Assembly: GCA_035765635.1 (NCBI GenBank)
Contig: DASTWZ010000003.1
Span: forward strand, 62,001-126,000
Length of the DNA stretch: 64,000 nucleotides
From: EW11 sp035765635
Lineage (GTDB): Bacteria > Verrucomicrobiota > Verrucomicrobiia > Opitutales > Opitutaceae
Direction of reading: 5' to 3'
The notes under the pieces are model-generated. The model did not search any database. It had not been told where the DNA came from and saw only the letters and a program-made list of their open reading frames with translations. Shown one piece after another: positions 9,863 through 20,948 of the stretch. Numbering within the stretch: position 1 is the first letter of the stretch; every line of letters begins with the position of its first letter. Position numbers and translations under genes: made by a program.

Positions 9863-9883
9863 ACCGTTCAGCTCCGGCTCTTT

Positions 9884-11056
9884 TCAGCTCCCGCTCTTCA
9901 GGTAAGTTCCATAACCGATCACGATGGTCGAGAGGATCAACGTCGCGATGCCGCCGGCGATCAGCAGGTGCGCCTTCCTGCTGGAGCCCTTCCACTCGCG
10001 GAAGATCCAACCCCACATCGTGGAGAATATAATGATGCTCGCCATGTGCAGCGTCCACGAAGCGAATCCGAATTTGCCCATCTGGGTCTCGCCCATCGTG
10101 TAGAAGAAAAATTGGAAATACCACGTCGCGCCGGCCAGCGCCGAGAGCAGATAATTTCGGAAAATCGGCGCCTGTAGCCCATCATGGGTGATGGCCGCGC
10201 CACCGCTCGCGCCGGAGCCGCCGCCCTCGCCTCCGCCACCGGTCAGATGCGCATGCTCCGGCCGAACTTCTTTTGCGAAATACTGATAACCGCTGCGATT
10301 CCTCACGTTCAGAATAACGCACCAGACGAAATTGGTGGTGAAGCCGCCAAGCAGCACGACGACAAGCTTTGGCAGGCCCGTCCATATCGTATCCGTGCCG
10401 GCAATACGCGAGGCCTCGCCAATCGGGTTGCCCGCGGTCAGCGCGAAGGCGAAGCACGCGCTCATGATGCCGGAAAACGTCGCGACCAGAATGCCCTTGG
10501 AGAAATTGAATTCGGCGATGGCCTTCTTCTTTTCCTCTTCCGGCATCTCGCGCTCCTTCGTCAATCCCGCCATCGCCGCGATGCCGATGCCGAGCAAACA
10601 AACGCCGACGCCCGCCAGCGTGATCTGCCCCGGCGTGCTCGAAGCGATTTCACGCAGAGTTTCCGGCACGGGAATCGACGGCACGAACGATTTGAAAATC
10701 GGCGGAAGCAACGTGCCGAACGCCGCGCAATAACCCAGCGCCACCCCCATCCCGAGCGACATGCCGAGGTAGCGCATGGTCAGGCCAAAGGTGAGTCCGC
10801 CAAAGCCCCAAAGCACGCCGAAGAAATACGTCCACCACAGCGTGCTGAGCGTCTGCTGCCGGATTACCCCGAAGACGTCGTTGGTCAAAATCGACGCGAG
10901 CAGCAGCGGACAAATGATCCACGAAAAAAATCCGCCGACCAACCAATACGTTTCCCAAGACCATTTTCTGACGCCTTTGTACGGCACGTAGAACGAACCG
11001 GACGCGAGTCCACCCAACCAGTGGAAGATAACGCCGAGAAACGGATTAGGGGTCAT
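9884..11056 (-). CDS. rhaT: L-rhamnose/H+ symporter RhaT
   Basis: A 390-residue polytopic inner-membrane protein with about ten hydrophobic helices. It begins NPFLGVIFHWLGGLASGSFY and contains the family signatures YVPYKGVRKWSWE, WGFGGLTFGLTMRYLGMSLG and ALAGATWYFQFFFYTMGE. RhaT imports L-rhamnose with protons. It lies at the left edge of the rhamnose locus, downstream of the AraC regulator on the same strand but separated from it by a 329-base gap, so it may have its own promoter. Family identity is strong. Confidence 0.95.
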   Translation of the reverse strand: MTPNPFLGVIFHWLGGLASGSFYVPYKGVRKWSWETYWLVGGFFSWIICPLLLASILTNDVFGVIRQQTLSTLWWTYFFGVLWGFGGLTFGLTMRYLGMSLGMGVALGYCAAFGTLLPPIFKSFVPSIPVPETLREIASSTPGQITLAGVGVCLLGIGIAAMAGLTKEREMPEEEKKKAIAEFNFSKGILVATFSGIMSACFAFALTAGNPIGEASRIAGTDTIWTGLPKLVVVLLGGFTTNFVWCVILNVRNRSGYQYFAKEVRPEHAHLTGGGGEGGGSGASGGAAITHDGLQAPIFRNYLLSALAGATWYFQFFFYTMGETQMGKFGFASWTLHMASIIIFSTMWGWIFREWKGSSRKAHLLIAGGIATLILSTIVIGYGTYLKSGS

Positions 11057-11385
11057 GAAGATACGAATTTACGATTTATGATGTAGGTCTTCGGGGCAAA
11101 GTTCGCGCCGCTCGGAACATCGAGAAGCCGACGCGGCAGAGGGAGCATAAATCATCCGCTCCTTCAAACCCATGTCTGCCCTGACCCAGGGAATACGAAA
11201 AATGACACAGACCAATTTCCCACGGAACACACCGAAAGCACGGAAAGTGAAACCCCTTTTTGTCCACGAATCACACGAAATACACCAAATGAGTTGAAGC
11301 TCGGAATCCTAGTCCGTGTTTTCCGCGCCTTCCGTGGGGAAATTCTGAGGTTTGTTTTCGTGTCCTTCGTGTGATTTGTGGGCGA
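11057..11385. repeat. Gap between rhaT and the AraC gene with composite palindrome AB-1 (11216-11383)
   Basis: The element contains two inverted modules. Module A (TTTCCCACGGAA..CACGGAAAG) is at 11216-11247 and its inverse at 11311-11343. Module B (CCACGAATCACACGAA) is at 11262-11289 and its inverse at 11355-11383. The order is A-B-A'-B', so the two palindromes interleave and cannot both fold fully in one strand at the same time. No gene is seen in the gap. Confidence 0.85.
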
Positions 11386-12270
11386 TCAAGGTCGTGTCGA
11401 TTTCCGCCAATGCGCGGGAGCGATGCCGAATTGCTTTTTGAAGGCGGCGGAAAAGTGAAACTCCGAACTAAAACCAAGCTGCTCCGCCACGGCTTTCACC
11501 GGCAAGGACGACGCGCCGAGCAGACGCCGCGCTTTTTCCAGGCGCAGACGCCGCACATATTGTCCCGGCGAATAGCCCGTGCTCTTCTTGAACTCGCGCC
11601 GGAAATACGAGTAACCGATCCCGAGTTTGCGCGCCAATTTTTCGAGTGAGGGCGGCTCGGCCAAATTGGTCTCGAACAGCCGCTCCGCGCGCTGCACCGC
11701 CTGCGCGATCGGAGTCTGCACGGGCGAACTCACGCGCTCGTCATGCAACTGCGCCAAAAGCTCGAGCGCCCACGCACCCGCGAGCGGCGAATTGCCCGTT
11801 TCACGCTCGCGCAGCGACTCCAAAATCTTCTCGAAAAGCAGACCCACCACCTCCGGCTGCGCACACGTCATGCACGCATCGCGCGGCGTGAAGATCCCTT
11901 CCGCCTGCAGGTCTCGCACGATGCTGCCGCGAATCTCGATCCACTGCTCATGCCAGCCAACCGACGGTAGCGGCTGGTAGCGATGCCACGTGTCCGGAAA
12001 AAGCATGATCAACTGGCCCGCGGACAAATCGATCATCCCGGTATCGCGGGATTCAAAGCGACCTTTGCCATCGACCACGAAGAGCAACTGATACGCTCCC
12101 AAGACCCGCCCGCGCACCCAATCGAACTCGTGATCCGACGGATGACCTGGCGGCGGGTATGATTGGCCGGGCGGCGCGTAATAACTTCCGCCGGCCGTGA
12201 CCACGATGCCCCAACGCTCCGCCTGCGGAGTGGAACTCACGTACCGGGAAAAATTCTGCGTCCGACGCAT
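11386..12270 (-). CDS. AraC-family transcriptional regulator, probable rhamnose-locus activator
   Basis: A 294-residue protein from ATG 12270 (MRRTQNFSRY); the GTG at 12345 is in frame but would run far into the divergent promoter region. The N-terminal cupin sensor domain shows GAYQLLFVVDGKGRFE and LSAGQLIMLFPDTWHRYQP. The C-terminal AraC/XylS double helix-turn-helix covers the last hundred residues (LARKLGIGYSYFRREFKKST, then AVAEQLGFSSEFHFSAAFKK). It stands between rhaT and the divergent catabolic genes, so it most likely senses L-rhamnose or a derivative and activates both sides. This role rests on position. Confidence 0.9.
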   Translation of the reverse strand: MRRTQNFSRYVSSTPQAERWGIVVTAGGSYYAPPGQSYPPPGHPSDHEFDWVRGRVLGAYQLLFVVDGKGRFESRDTGMIDLSAGQLIMLFPDTWHRYQPLPSVGWHEQWIEIRGSIVRDLQAEGIFTPRDACMTCAQPEVVGLLFEKILESLRERETGNSPLAGAWALELLAQLHDERVSSPVQTPIAQAVQRAERLFETNLAEPPSLEKLARKLGIGYSYFRREFKKSTGYSPGQYVRRLRLEKARRLLGASSLPVKAVAEQLGFSSEFHFSAAFKKQFGIAPAHWRKSTRP

Positions 12271-12467
12271 CGGGCATTTCTCGTATCCTCGCTTCACGAT
12301 AAAGCAAGGAAGCCCTGGGCACCGCGTGTCATTTTTCGTATCCACAAGGTCAAATTTTCAATTCCGCAACGCCGCGCTTATCGATATATTCAATCCTCCA
12401 CGCGACCTCGCCGCGTTTCCCGCGGAAAACTTCCGCACATCACCCTCCCCCTCCCGTTTTTCCAACC
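12271..12467. promoter_or_regulatory. Divergent control region between the AraC gene and rhaEW
   Basis: This 197-base region separates the two starts and must hold the promoters for the regulator and the rhamnose operon. It contains the A/T-rich stretch TTATCGATATATTCAAT (about 12379-12395), roughly 75 bases before the rhaEW start. I could not define convincing -35/-10 boxes or AraC half-sites by eye. Confidence 0.4.
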
Positions 12468-14660
<2,193 letters not shown>

Positions 14661-14673
14661 GTTTTTCCAAACC

Positions 14674-15042
14674 TTTTTAGCCACAAAGAGGCACAGAATG
14701 ACGCAAAGAGGAATATTTGGAGTTCGGAATTTCGCGGCTAACTCAAAACCTCGAAATCCATTTCGCCGCAAAAAGGCACAAAAGTCGCAAAGAGGATTTT
14801 TGGCAGGCGAAGTCTCTCCTAAATTCCAAACCTCTCAGCGGATCGAGGTATTGGTTTGGAGCTACAAACCAAAATCCGAACCGCGGCCGGTCCATGAATG
14901 CCTGAGCGACGGAAACTTACCTGAAATCCTCTTTGCGCCTCTTCGCGGCAAAATGGATTTCGGGGGTTTAATTTAGCCACGAAATTCCGAACTCCAGATA
15001 ATCCTCTTTGCGTCATCTTTGCGCCTCTTCGCGGCTAAAAAA
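14674..15042. repeat. Nested palindromic element H1 between rhaEW and rhaB
   Basis: The outer arms are 14674-14740 (TTTTTAGCCACAAAGAGG onward) and 14974-15042 (ending CCTCTTCGCGGCTAAAA). Inside them a second pair of arms of the same family sits at 14752-14807 (CCGCAAAAAGGCACAAAAG) and 14920-14964 (CTCTTTGCGCCTCTTCGCGG). The innermost core contains TTGGTTTGGAGCTACAAACC (14851-14870). The layout looks like one copy inserted into another. A single copy with the same core is at 49486-49692. Bases 14661-15052 hold no gene. Confidence 0.85.
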
Positions 15043-15052
15043 ATTCCGAACC

Positions 15053-16498
15053 GTGGCTACTTCAAAACCTTCTTCCCGAACTCTTCGCGGCGCCGTTGAC
15101 TGCGCGGCAGTCGATCTCGGAGCGACCAGCGGCCGCGTCATCGTGGGTCGCTGGGCCAAGAACAAACTGACGCTCACGGAGATTCACCGCTTCCCAAATC
15201 AGTTTCGCTCCCTCGCCGGGCATGACTACTGGGATCTCCCATATCTCTGGAGTGAAATCCAGAACGGCCTGCGCAAAGCCAAAGAACAATTTCCGGCACT
15301 CGCGTCTGTCGGCGTCGACGCTTGGGGCGTGGACCATGCTCTGGTCGACAAGAAAGGCCGGATCGTTTTTCCGGTGCACGCCTATCGTGATGCGCGCACG
15401 GCAAAGCTCTCGGCCGACCTCGAAAAGAACGGTATCCAGAAAATCTATACGCTGACGGGCCTGCCGAATTACTCGTACAATCCGAGCCTGCAGCTGCGCG
15501 AAACACTCGACGCGTGCAAAGGCATTGAGGCCTCGGCCGATCGCTGCCTCTTCATCGCCGACTACTTCAATTTCCTGCTGTCCGGGAAAATGGAAAACGA
15601 GTTCTCGATCTCGAGTCACTCGCAGTTTCTCAACGTGCACGGCACGAATTGGTCGAACGCCGCGTTGAAATATTTCGGCCTGCCGCGGCGCTGGTTTTCC
15701 AAGCCAAAGCTCTCACCCGCCAAACTCGGACCAGTCATCGGCATCCCCGAATTGCGTGGCGTAACTTCGACGTTAGTTCCCGGTCACGACACGGCCTCGG
15801 CGTTTGCGGCGATGCCGGCGAGCCCCGACGGCGGCGACATTTATCTCAGCTCCGGCACCTGGTCGTTGATCGGTTTCGAAAGCGACAAGCCGGTCCTCGG
15901 CGAGGAAGCCCGACAAGCGCGCGTGTCCAATGAGCGCATGGGCGACGGACGTTATCGCCCGTTGAAGAGCTGTCTTGGTCTTTGGTTGATCGAGCGCATC
16001 TTGATCGATTTCAAAGTCAGTTCGCCCACCGCGGCGGATTGGGCGCGGCTCCTCGAGCACGCAGGGAAACTGCCGCAAAGCCGCGACCTCCTCGAGCTTT
16101 CCGACTCGACGCTTTTCAACCCGCCCTCGATGCGCAAGGCGATCGATGCCCAGCTATCGCGTCGCCGCATCAAGCCGCCGCGCGAACTCGCCGCATACAT
16201 TCGTTTGATCTGCGACTCGCTCGGCGCCTCGCATGGAGAAGCCGTCCGCACCTTCGAGCGCCTCTCGGGCAAGACGTTTAAACGCATGCTGATCGTCGGC
16301 GGCGGTTCGAAAAACGCCCTCCTCTGCCAGGCCACGGCCAATGCAATCGGCATCCCCGTGGTCTCTTTCTCTCTCGAAGGCACGGCCGTCGGAAACATCG
16401 CCAATCAGCTCATCGCCCTCGGCGCCGTGAAAGACTTGGCCACCTTCCGAGGCCACCTTTCAAGAGATCTCAAACAAACCACCTATCGCCCGAACTGA
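15053..16498 (+). CDS. rhaB: Rhamnulokinase RhaB
   Basis: A FGGY-family sugar kinase of about 481 residues that phosphorylates L-rhamnulose to L-rhamnulose-1-phosphate, the substrate of the upstream aldolase. The phosphate-binding loop AVDLGATSGRVIVGRW is near the N-terminus. SVGVDAWGVDHALVDKKG, VPGHDTASAFAAMP and LIVGGGSKNALLCQATA are the other FGGY signatures. The start is GTG 15053; the in-frame TTG at 15008 lies inside repeat H1. A 217-base gap with another palindrome separates it from rhaA. Confidence 0.95.
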   Translation: MATSKPSSRTLRGAVDCAAVDLGATSGRVIVGRWAKNKLTLTEIHRFPNQFRSLAGHDYWDLPYLWSEIQNGLRKAKEQFPALASVGVDAWGVDHALVDKKGRIVFPVHAYRDARTAKLSADLEKNGIQKIYTLTGLPNYSYNPSLQLRETLDACKGIEASADRCLFIADYFNFLLSGKMENEFSISSHSQFLNVHGTNWSNAALKYFGLPRRWFSKPKLSPAKLGPVIGIPELRGVTSTLVPGHDTASAFAAMPASPDGGDIYLSSGTWSLIGFESDKPVLGEEARQARVSNERMGDGRYRPLKSCLGLWLIERILIDFKVSSPTAADWARLLEHAGKLPQSRDLLELSDSTLFNPPSMRKAIDAQLSRRRIKPPRELAAYIRLICDSLGASHGEAVRTFERLSGKTFKRMLIVGGGSKNALLCQATANAIGIPVVSFSLEGTAVGNIANQLIALGAVKDLATFRGHLSRDLKQTTYRPN

Positions 16499-16514
16499 GT
16501 CACGATCATTTTTT

Positions 16515-16692
16515 GCCCACGAATCACACGAAGCACACCAAATCGATCCACTGAATTTTTCCCACGGAAGTCACGGAAAGCACGGACTAGAATTCACACT
16601 CTGAATCTCGGCTTTCTAAATATTTCCGTGTCGTCCGTGCTTTCCGTGGGAAAATGGTTCGGTCGTTCGTGTGCTTCGTGTGATTCGTGGGC
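16515..16692. repeat. Composite palindrome AB-2 between rhaB and rhaA
   Basis: Module B (GCCCACGAATCACACGAAGC) opens the element and its inverse (GCTTCGTGTGATTCGTGGGC, shifted slightly) closes it at 16692. Module A (TTTCCCACGGAAGTCACGG) and its inverse (CCGTGCTTTCCGTGGGAAA) lie inside. The order B-A-A'-B' would fold as one long hairpin. It ends 23 bases before the rhaA start. Confidence 0.88.
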
Positions 16693-16715
16693 CTCTCTCC
16701 TCTTTGTAAAATAAT

Positions 16716-17993
16716 ATGCCTACCTCGAAACAAATTTCCGCCGCCTACAAGATTGCTCGCGACGTCTACGCCGAGCAGGGCGTCGACACCGAAGCCGCCA
16801 TCAAGCGCGCCACGCAGATTCCGATCTCCCTCCACTGCTGGCAGGCCGACGACGTGCGCGGCCTCGAAACCTCCAAGGCCGCGGCCGGCTCCGGCGGCAT
16901 CATGGCGACGGGCGGCTACCCGGGTCGCGCTCGCAATGGCGACGAGATGCGCGCCGACCTCGACTTCGTCATCAATCTTCTGCCCGGCACGCAGCGCCTG
17001 AACCTGCACGCATTTTACGCCGAGACCGGCAGCAAGCCGGTCGATCGCGACGAACTCGAGCCGGAGCATTTTTCCAAATGGCTCGGCTGGGCGAAGACCC
17101 ATGGCCTCGGTCTCGATTTCAATCCGACTTACTTCGCCCACCCCAAAGCCGCCTCGGGCTTCACGCTTTCTCACGCCGATCGCGGCGTGCGCAAATTCTG
17201 GATCAATCACGGCAAGGCTTCGCGCCGGATCGCGCAGCACTTCGCGAAGAAACTCGGAACGCCCAGCGTCAACAATCACTGGATTCCCGATGGCGCGAAG
17301 GACGCTCCGGCTGATCGCTGGTCTCCTCGCGCACGGCTGGTGGAGTCGTACGACGAGATTTTCGGCGACAAATCGATCAATCGGAAGCAGTGCATCGACG
17401 CCGTCGAAGGCAAACTCTTCGGTCTCGCCAGCGAGGAATACGTCGTCGGCTCGCACGAATTCTATTCCTCGTACGCCCAGAGCCGCGGCGTGGTGCCATG
17501 TCTTGATCTCGGCCACTATCATCCGACTGAGTCGGTGGCAGACAAAGTTTCCGCGCTGATGCAGTTCCACCCGCGCGTGCTGCTCCACACCAGCCGCCCC
17601 GTGCGCTGGGACAGCGACCACGTCGTCATCTTCGATGATCAAGTGCGCAATCTTTTCCTCGAGATCGCGCGCGGCGACGCCTGGGACCGTGTCTTCGTTG
17701 CCCTCGATTTCTTCGACGCTGCGATCAACCGCACCGCTGCCTACATCATCGGCGCGCGCGCCACTCGCCAGGCGATCCTCTCCGGCTTGCTCGATCCTTC
17801 GCAGCAACTGCGCGAGGCGGAGAAGGCCGGTCGCGACCACGAGCGCCTCGCGTTGATGGAGAATGCCCGCGCCATGCCGTGGGGCGCCGTGTGGAACGAA
17901 CTTTGCGAGCGGGAAGAAGTCCCGGCTGGTGCTGCCTGGCTCGATGACGTTAAAAAGTACGAGCAGACGATCAGCGCTGCGCGTAACGGATAA
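16716..17993 (+). CDS. rhaA: L-rhamnose isomerase RhaA
   Basis: A 425-residue enzyme converting L-rhamnose to L-rhamnulose, the first catabolic step. It matches the RhaA pattern along its length: ISLHCWQADDVRGLE, GGIMATGGYPGRARNGDEMR, RLNLHAFYAE, LGLDFNPTYFAHPKA, CLDLGHYHPTESVADKVSAL and VRWDSDHVVIFDDQV. The metal-binding residues of this TIM-barrel family fall in the last three blocks. ATG 16716 follows an A/T-rich leader without a Shine-Dalgarno site. lutA begins 4 bases after the stop codon. Confidence 0.96.
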   Translation: MPTSKQISAAYKIARDVYAEQGVDTEAAIKRATQIPISLHCWQADDVRGLETSKAAAGSGGIMATGGYPGRARNGDEMRADLDFVINLLPGTQRLNLHAFYAETGSKPVDRDELEPEHFSKWLGWAKTHGLGLDFNPTYFAHPKAASGFTLSHADRGVRKFWINHGKASRRIAQHFAKKLGTPSVNNHWIPDGAKDAPADRWSPRARLVESYDEIFGDKSINRKQCIDAVEGKLFGLASEEYVVGSHEFYSSYAQSRGVVPCLDLGHYHPTESVADKVSALMQFHPRVLLHTSRPVRWDSDHVVIFDDQVRNLFLEIARGDAWDRVFVALDFFDAAINRTAAYIIGARATRQAILSGLLDPSQQLREAEKAGRDHERLALMENARAMPWGAVWNELCEREEVPAGAAWLDDVKKYEQTISAARNG

Positions 17994-17997
17994 ACTT

Positions 17998-18768
17998 ATG
18001 GACTTGGCCCATCGTCAGCGACCCGGCGCCGACCGCCGTATCCAGTTAATGGCTACGTGCATTTGCGACGCGTTTTTCGACGACGTCGCGCGCGCCACGG
18101 TAGAGGTTTTGGAATATCTGGGCTGCGCGGTGGAGTTTCCCGAAGCGCAGACGTGCTGCGGGCAGCCCGCCTTCAACGGCGGCGATTGGGCGGCCTCGCG
18201 CAAGGTCGTGCGCCACACGGTTCGCACGTTCGCGGGAGAACTCCCGGTCGTGATTCCTTCCGGTTCGTGCGCGGCGATGATGTTTCACGGCACGCTCCTC
18301 GAATTCGAGAAAGAGCCGGATCTGAATGAAGTCGCCGAGCTGAGCCGGCGAAGTTGGGAGCTGGGCGATTTCATCGTGAACGCGCTGGGCATCAAGACGT
18401 GGCCCGGCAAATACGAGGCGAAGATCGCGTTTCACCGGTCTTGCCACACGCGCGGCACACCGAGCGGCGATGCGGCGATGTTGCTGCTCAACTCGATCGC
18501 TAGCCTGACCAACGTCGCGTTCGGCGAAGGCGAGCAGTGCTGCGGTTTCGGAGGCACGTTCGCCGTGAGCTTCCCGCATATTTCGAGCAACATGGGGACG
18601 CTGAAACTCGAACATGTCCGCGCGGCGCAACCCGACGTCCTCGTCTCCGGCGACATGAGCTGTCTCATGCATCTCAACGGTCTCGCTGAAAAGGAAGGTA
18701 AACCGATCCGCACCCAACACCTCGCGCAGATTTTGCGCGACGCGTTGAAGAATGGCGGCCTCATCTGA
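17998..18768 (+). CDS. lutA: Lactate utilisation Fe-S oxidoreductase LutA (YkgE)
   Basis: A 256-residue protein with the two CCG domains of this family: FPEAQTCCGQPAFNGGDW near residue 50 and EGEQCCGFGGTFAVSFPHIS near residue 180. The linked FHRSCHTRGTP and SGDMSCLMHLNG motifs are present. LutA is one of three subunits of the cytoplasmic L-lactate dehydrogenase complex LutABC, which oxidises lactate to pyruvate. Start ATG 17998 is 4 bases after rhaA, so the genes are very likely co-transcribed. That makes sense because rhamnose breakdown by RhaEW releases lactate. Confidence 0.93.
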   Translation: MDLAHRQRPGADRRIQLMATCICDAFFDDVARATVEVLEYLGCAVEFPEAQTCCGQPAFNGGDWAASRKVVRHTVRTFAGELPVVIPSGSCAAMMFHGTLLEFEKEPDLNEVAELSRRSWELGDFIVNALGIKTWPGKYEAKIAFHRSCHTRGTPSGDAAMLLLNSIASLTNVAFGEGEQCCGFGGTFAVSFPHISSNMGTLKLEHVRAAQPDVLVSGDMSCLMHLNGLAEKEGKPIRTQHLAQILRDALKNGGLI

Positions 18769-20173
18769 TTTCGACATGTCCGCTCACCAGCCCATCGATC
18801 AATACGCGGAAAAGCTGCCGCCGGATAAGCGCGCTTCGGTTTATCTGAGCACGAAGGGCACGCACGAAAAGCGGACGAAGCTGCTCTTCGATCAGTTTGC
18901 CGACCCGAATCGGCTTCGTCATCTCGCGGGCGAGATCAAGCAGCACGTTATCGAAAATTTGGATACATACCTTCCCCAGGTCGAAGCGAAGCTTCAGGCC
19001 AACGGCGTGAAGGTGCACTGGGCATCGAACGCCGAGGAAGCCTGCGCGGCGGTGCACGGCATCATGCAGGCGCGGGGCGCGACAAAAATGGTCAAGGCGA
19101 AGACCATGGTGAGCGAGGAAATCGAACTCGCGCACTACCTCGAGAAGCGCGGCATGGAAGCGCTCGAGACCGACCTCGGAGAATTCATCGTTCAAATCGA
19201 TCACGATCACCCGAGTCACATCGTGCGCCCGATCATCCACAAGAATCGGCGAGAAATTGCGCAGAGTTTCGAGCGCGAAGGACTCGGCGCTTACAACGAC
19301 GATCCACAGACGATCACGCGCCGGGCCCGCGAATACCTTCGCCACAAATATCTCTCCGCGGACGTCGGGCTGACCGGCGCGAATTTTGTTTCCGCCGAAA
19401 GCGGACGCCTCGTTCTCGTGACGAATGAAGGCAATTCGCGCTTCTGCCTCGCGGCCACGAAGTGCCACATCGCGCTCATCGGCATCGAGAAAATCGTTCC
19501 GCGCGATCGCGATCTTGGCCTGCTCCTGAACCTGCTCGCTCGTTCGGCGACCGCGCAGCAGCTCACCGTGTACACGGAATTTATTTCGGGGCCGAAAAAG
19601 CTTCCTCAGGGCGAGGGCCCGGAGGAGATGCATGTCATCTTTGTCGACAATGGACGGACCGACGTCCTCGAGACGGAATGCCGCGACATTCTTCGCTGCA
19701 TCCGTTGCGGCGCCTGCCTGAACGTTTGTCCGGTCTATCGTCAGGCGAGTGGCCACGCCTATCGCAGTGTTTATCCCGGGCCGGTGGGCGCCGTGTTGTC
19801 GCCACTCCTGGCGAAGGAAAAGTTCTCGGCGCTGGCCGATTTGCCAAAAGCGTCATCTCTCTGCGGCGCCTGCAACGAAGTTTGTCCGGTCAATATTCCG
19901 ATTCCAGACCTGCTCCTGCGGCTGCGTGAAAAAGGGAAATCCGAGCACGCGCCGCTGGCCTCGCTCGACACGCCCGGCATGGGAACATGGTCGTTGCTCG
20001 CGTCGCAGCCGACGGCCTGGAAGACCGCGTTGATCGGCGGCAAATTGCTGAATTACGTGCCCACGACCTTGCTGCCGGTTCCGGCGCTGCGCGCCTGGGA
20101 AAAACAGCGCACGCTGCCGAAGTGGCGCGGCGGAGAATTTAGAAAATGGCTGAAGGATCATCGCAAAAAATGA
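18752..20173 (+). CDS. lutB: Lactate utilisation iron-sulfur protein LutB (YkgF)
   Basis: A 473-residue protein with an N-terminal LUD domain (MVKAKTMVSEEIELAHYLEK, DVGLTGANFVSAESG, IEKIVPRDRDLGLLLNLLAR) and a C-terminal pair of 4Fe-4S clusters: CIRCGACLNVCPVYR and CGACNEVCPVNIP. It carries electrons within the LutABC lactate oxidase. The start at 18752 overlaps the end of lutA by 17 bases; an ATG at 18776 is a possible alternative. Its end overlaps lutC by 28 bases, as in a tightly coupled operon. Confidence 0.94.
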   Translation: MAASSDFDMSAHQPIDQYAEKLPPDKRASVYLSTKGTHEKRTKLLFDQFADPNRLRHLAGEIKQHVIENLDTYLPQVEAKLQANGVKVHWASNAEEACAAVHGIMQARGATKMVKAKTMVSEEIELAHYLEKRGMEALETDLGEFIVQIDHDHPSHIVRPIIHKNRREIAQSFEREGLGAYNDDPQTITRRAREYLRHKYLSADVGLTGANFVSAESGRLVLVTNEGNSRFCLAATKCHIALIGIEKIVPRDRDLGLLLNLLARSATAQQLTVYTEFISGPKKLPQGEGPEEMHVIFVDNGRTDVLETECRDILRCIRCGACLNVCPVYRQASGHAYRSVYPGPVGAVLSPLLAKEKFSALADLPKASSLCGACNEVCPVNIPIPDLLLRLREKGKSEHAPLASLDTPGMGTWSLLASQPTAWKTALIGGKLLNYVPTTLLPVPALRAWEKQRTLPKWRGGEFRKWLKDHRKK

Positions 20174-20784
20174 GCGCTGCCCGAGAGCAAATCATGTCTC
20201 GCGTGCGCGGCGCGCTGGCGCCGCTGAGCGAGCGCGCGCCGCTGCCGGATTGGGACGCGAGCCTGGTGGCGCTCCGCCAGCGTTCGACCGGCGAGGATCT
20301 CTGGACTCTGTTTGCCGAACGATTGAAGGCGGTGAATGGGACGCCGCTGCAGGACGTCGCCGCCCTGGTCGAGCTGCTCGATCGCGGCGGATGGCATCAT
20401 GGCTATTGTGACGCCACGATCTGGAATGAAATCAAAAGCGCATTTCCCGCGCATTTCGTGGTCGAGACGCGTTTCGATCGCGCACGGGTAGACGAGTACA
20501 AATTCGGCATCACACCCGCGGATGGCGCGATCGCCGAGACCGGCACGATTATTTTGTCCGACGCACGCACGGAAAATCGCCTGACCGCGCTCGCGCCCTG
20601 GGTCCACGTCGCCGTCGTGCGTCTCGAGCAAATCCATCAAGACGTCACCTCCGCGATCGCCTCGCTTCCCGCGGACCCAAACGTCGTTTGGATCACCGGC
20701 CCCTCGAAAACCGCCGACGTCGAAGGCATCCTGATCGAAGGCGTCCACGGCCCCGGCATACAAGCCGCCCTACGCTGGCGCTAA
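20146..20784 (+). CDS. lutC: Lactate utilisation protein LutC (YkgG)
   Basis: A 212-residue LUD-domain protein, third subunit of LutABC. The conserved part is in the second half: YKFGITPADGAIAETGTIIL, LAPWVHVAVVRLEQI, and the C-terminal ITGPSKTADVEGILIEGVHG. ATG 20146 overlaps lutB; ATG 20170 would still give a complete LUD domain. It is the last gene of the rhamnose-lactate operon and is followed by a strong palindrome. Confidence 0.93.
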   Translation: MAEGSSQKMSAAREQIMSRVRGALAPLSERAPLPDWDASLVALRQRSTGEDLWTLFAERLKAVNGTPLQDVAALVELLDRGGWHHGYCDATIWNEIKSAFPAHFVVETRFDRARVDEYKFGITPADGAIAETGTIILSDARTENRLTALAPWVHVAVVRLEQIHQDVTSAIASLPADPNVVWITGPSKTADVEGILIEGVHGPGIQAALRWR

Positions 20785-20830
20785 ATGATGGATGCCGCAG
20801 CCGCGTTTCCGAACGCGGATGCGCAGTTTG

Positions 20831-20889
20831 TGGAGCGCAGGCGTCTCGCCTGCATTGTCGTTTCATGCAGGCGAGACGCCTGCGCTCCA
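20831..20889. repeat. Perfect 25-bp palindrome (element E) after lutC
   Basis: The left arm 20831-20855 (TGGAGCGCAGGCGTCTCGCC, then TGCAT) is the exact reverse complement of the right arm 20865-20889. The loop is nine bases. Weaker inverted copies of GCGTTTCC/GGAAACGC flank it. It lies between convergent genes and may end the rhamnose-lactate transcript, although there is no T-run. Confidence 0.9.
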
Positions 20890-20948
20890 AATACCCCGCG
20901 ACCGCGTTTGGAAACGCGACCGCTCTTTAGCCAACACACGTCTCCGCC

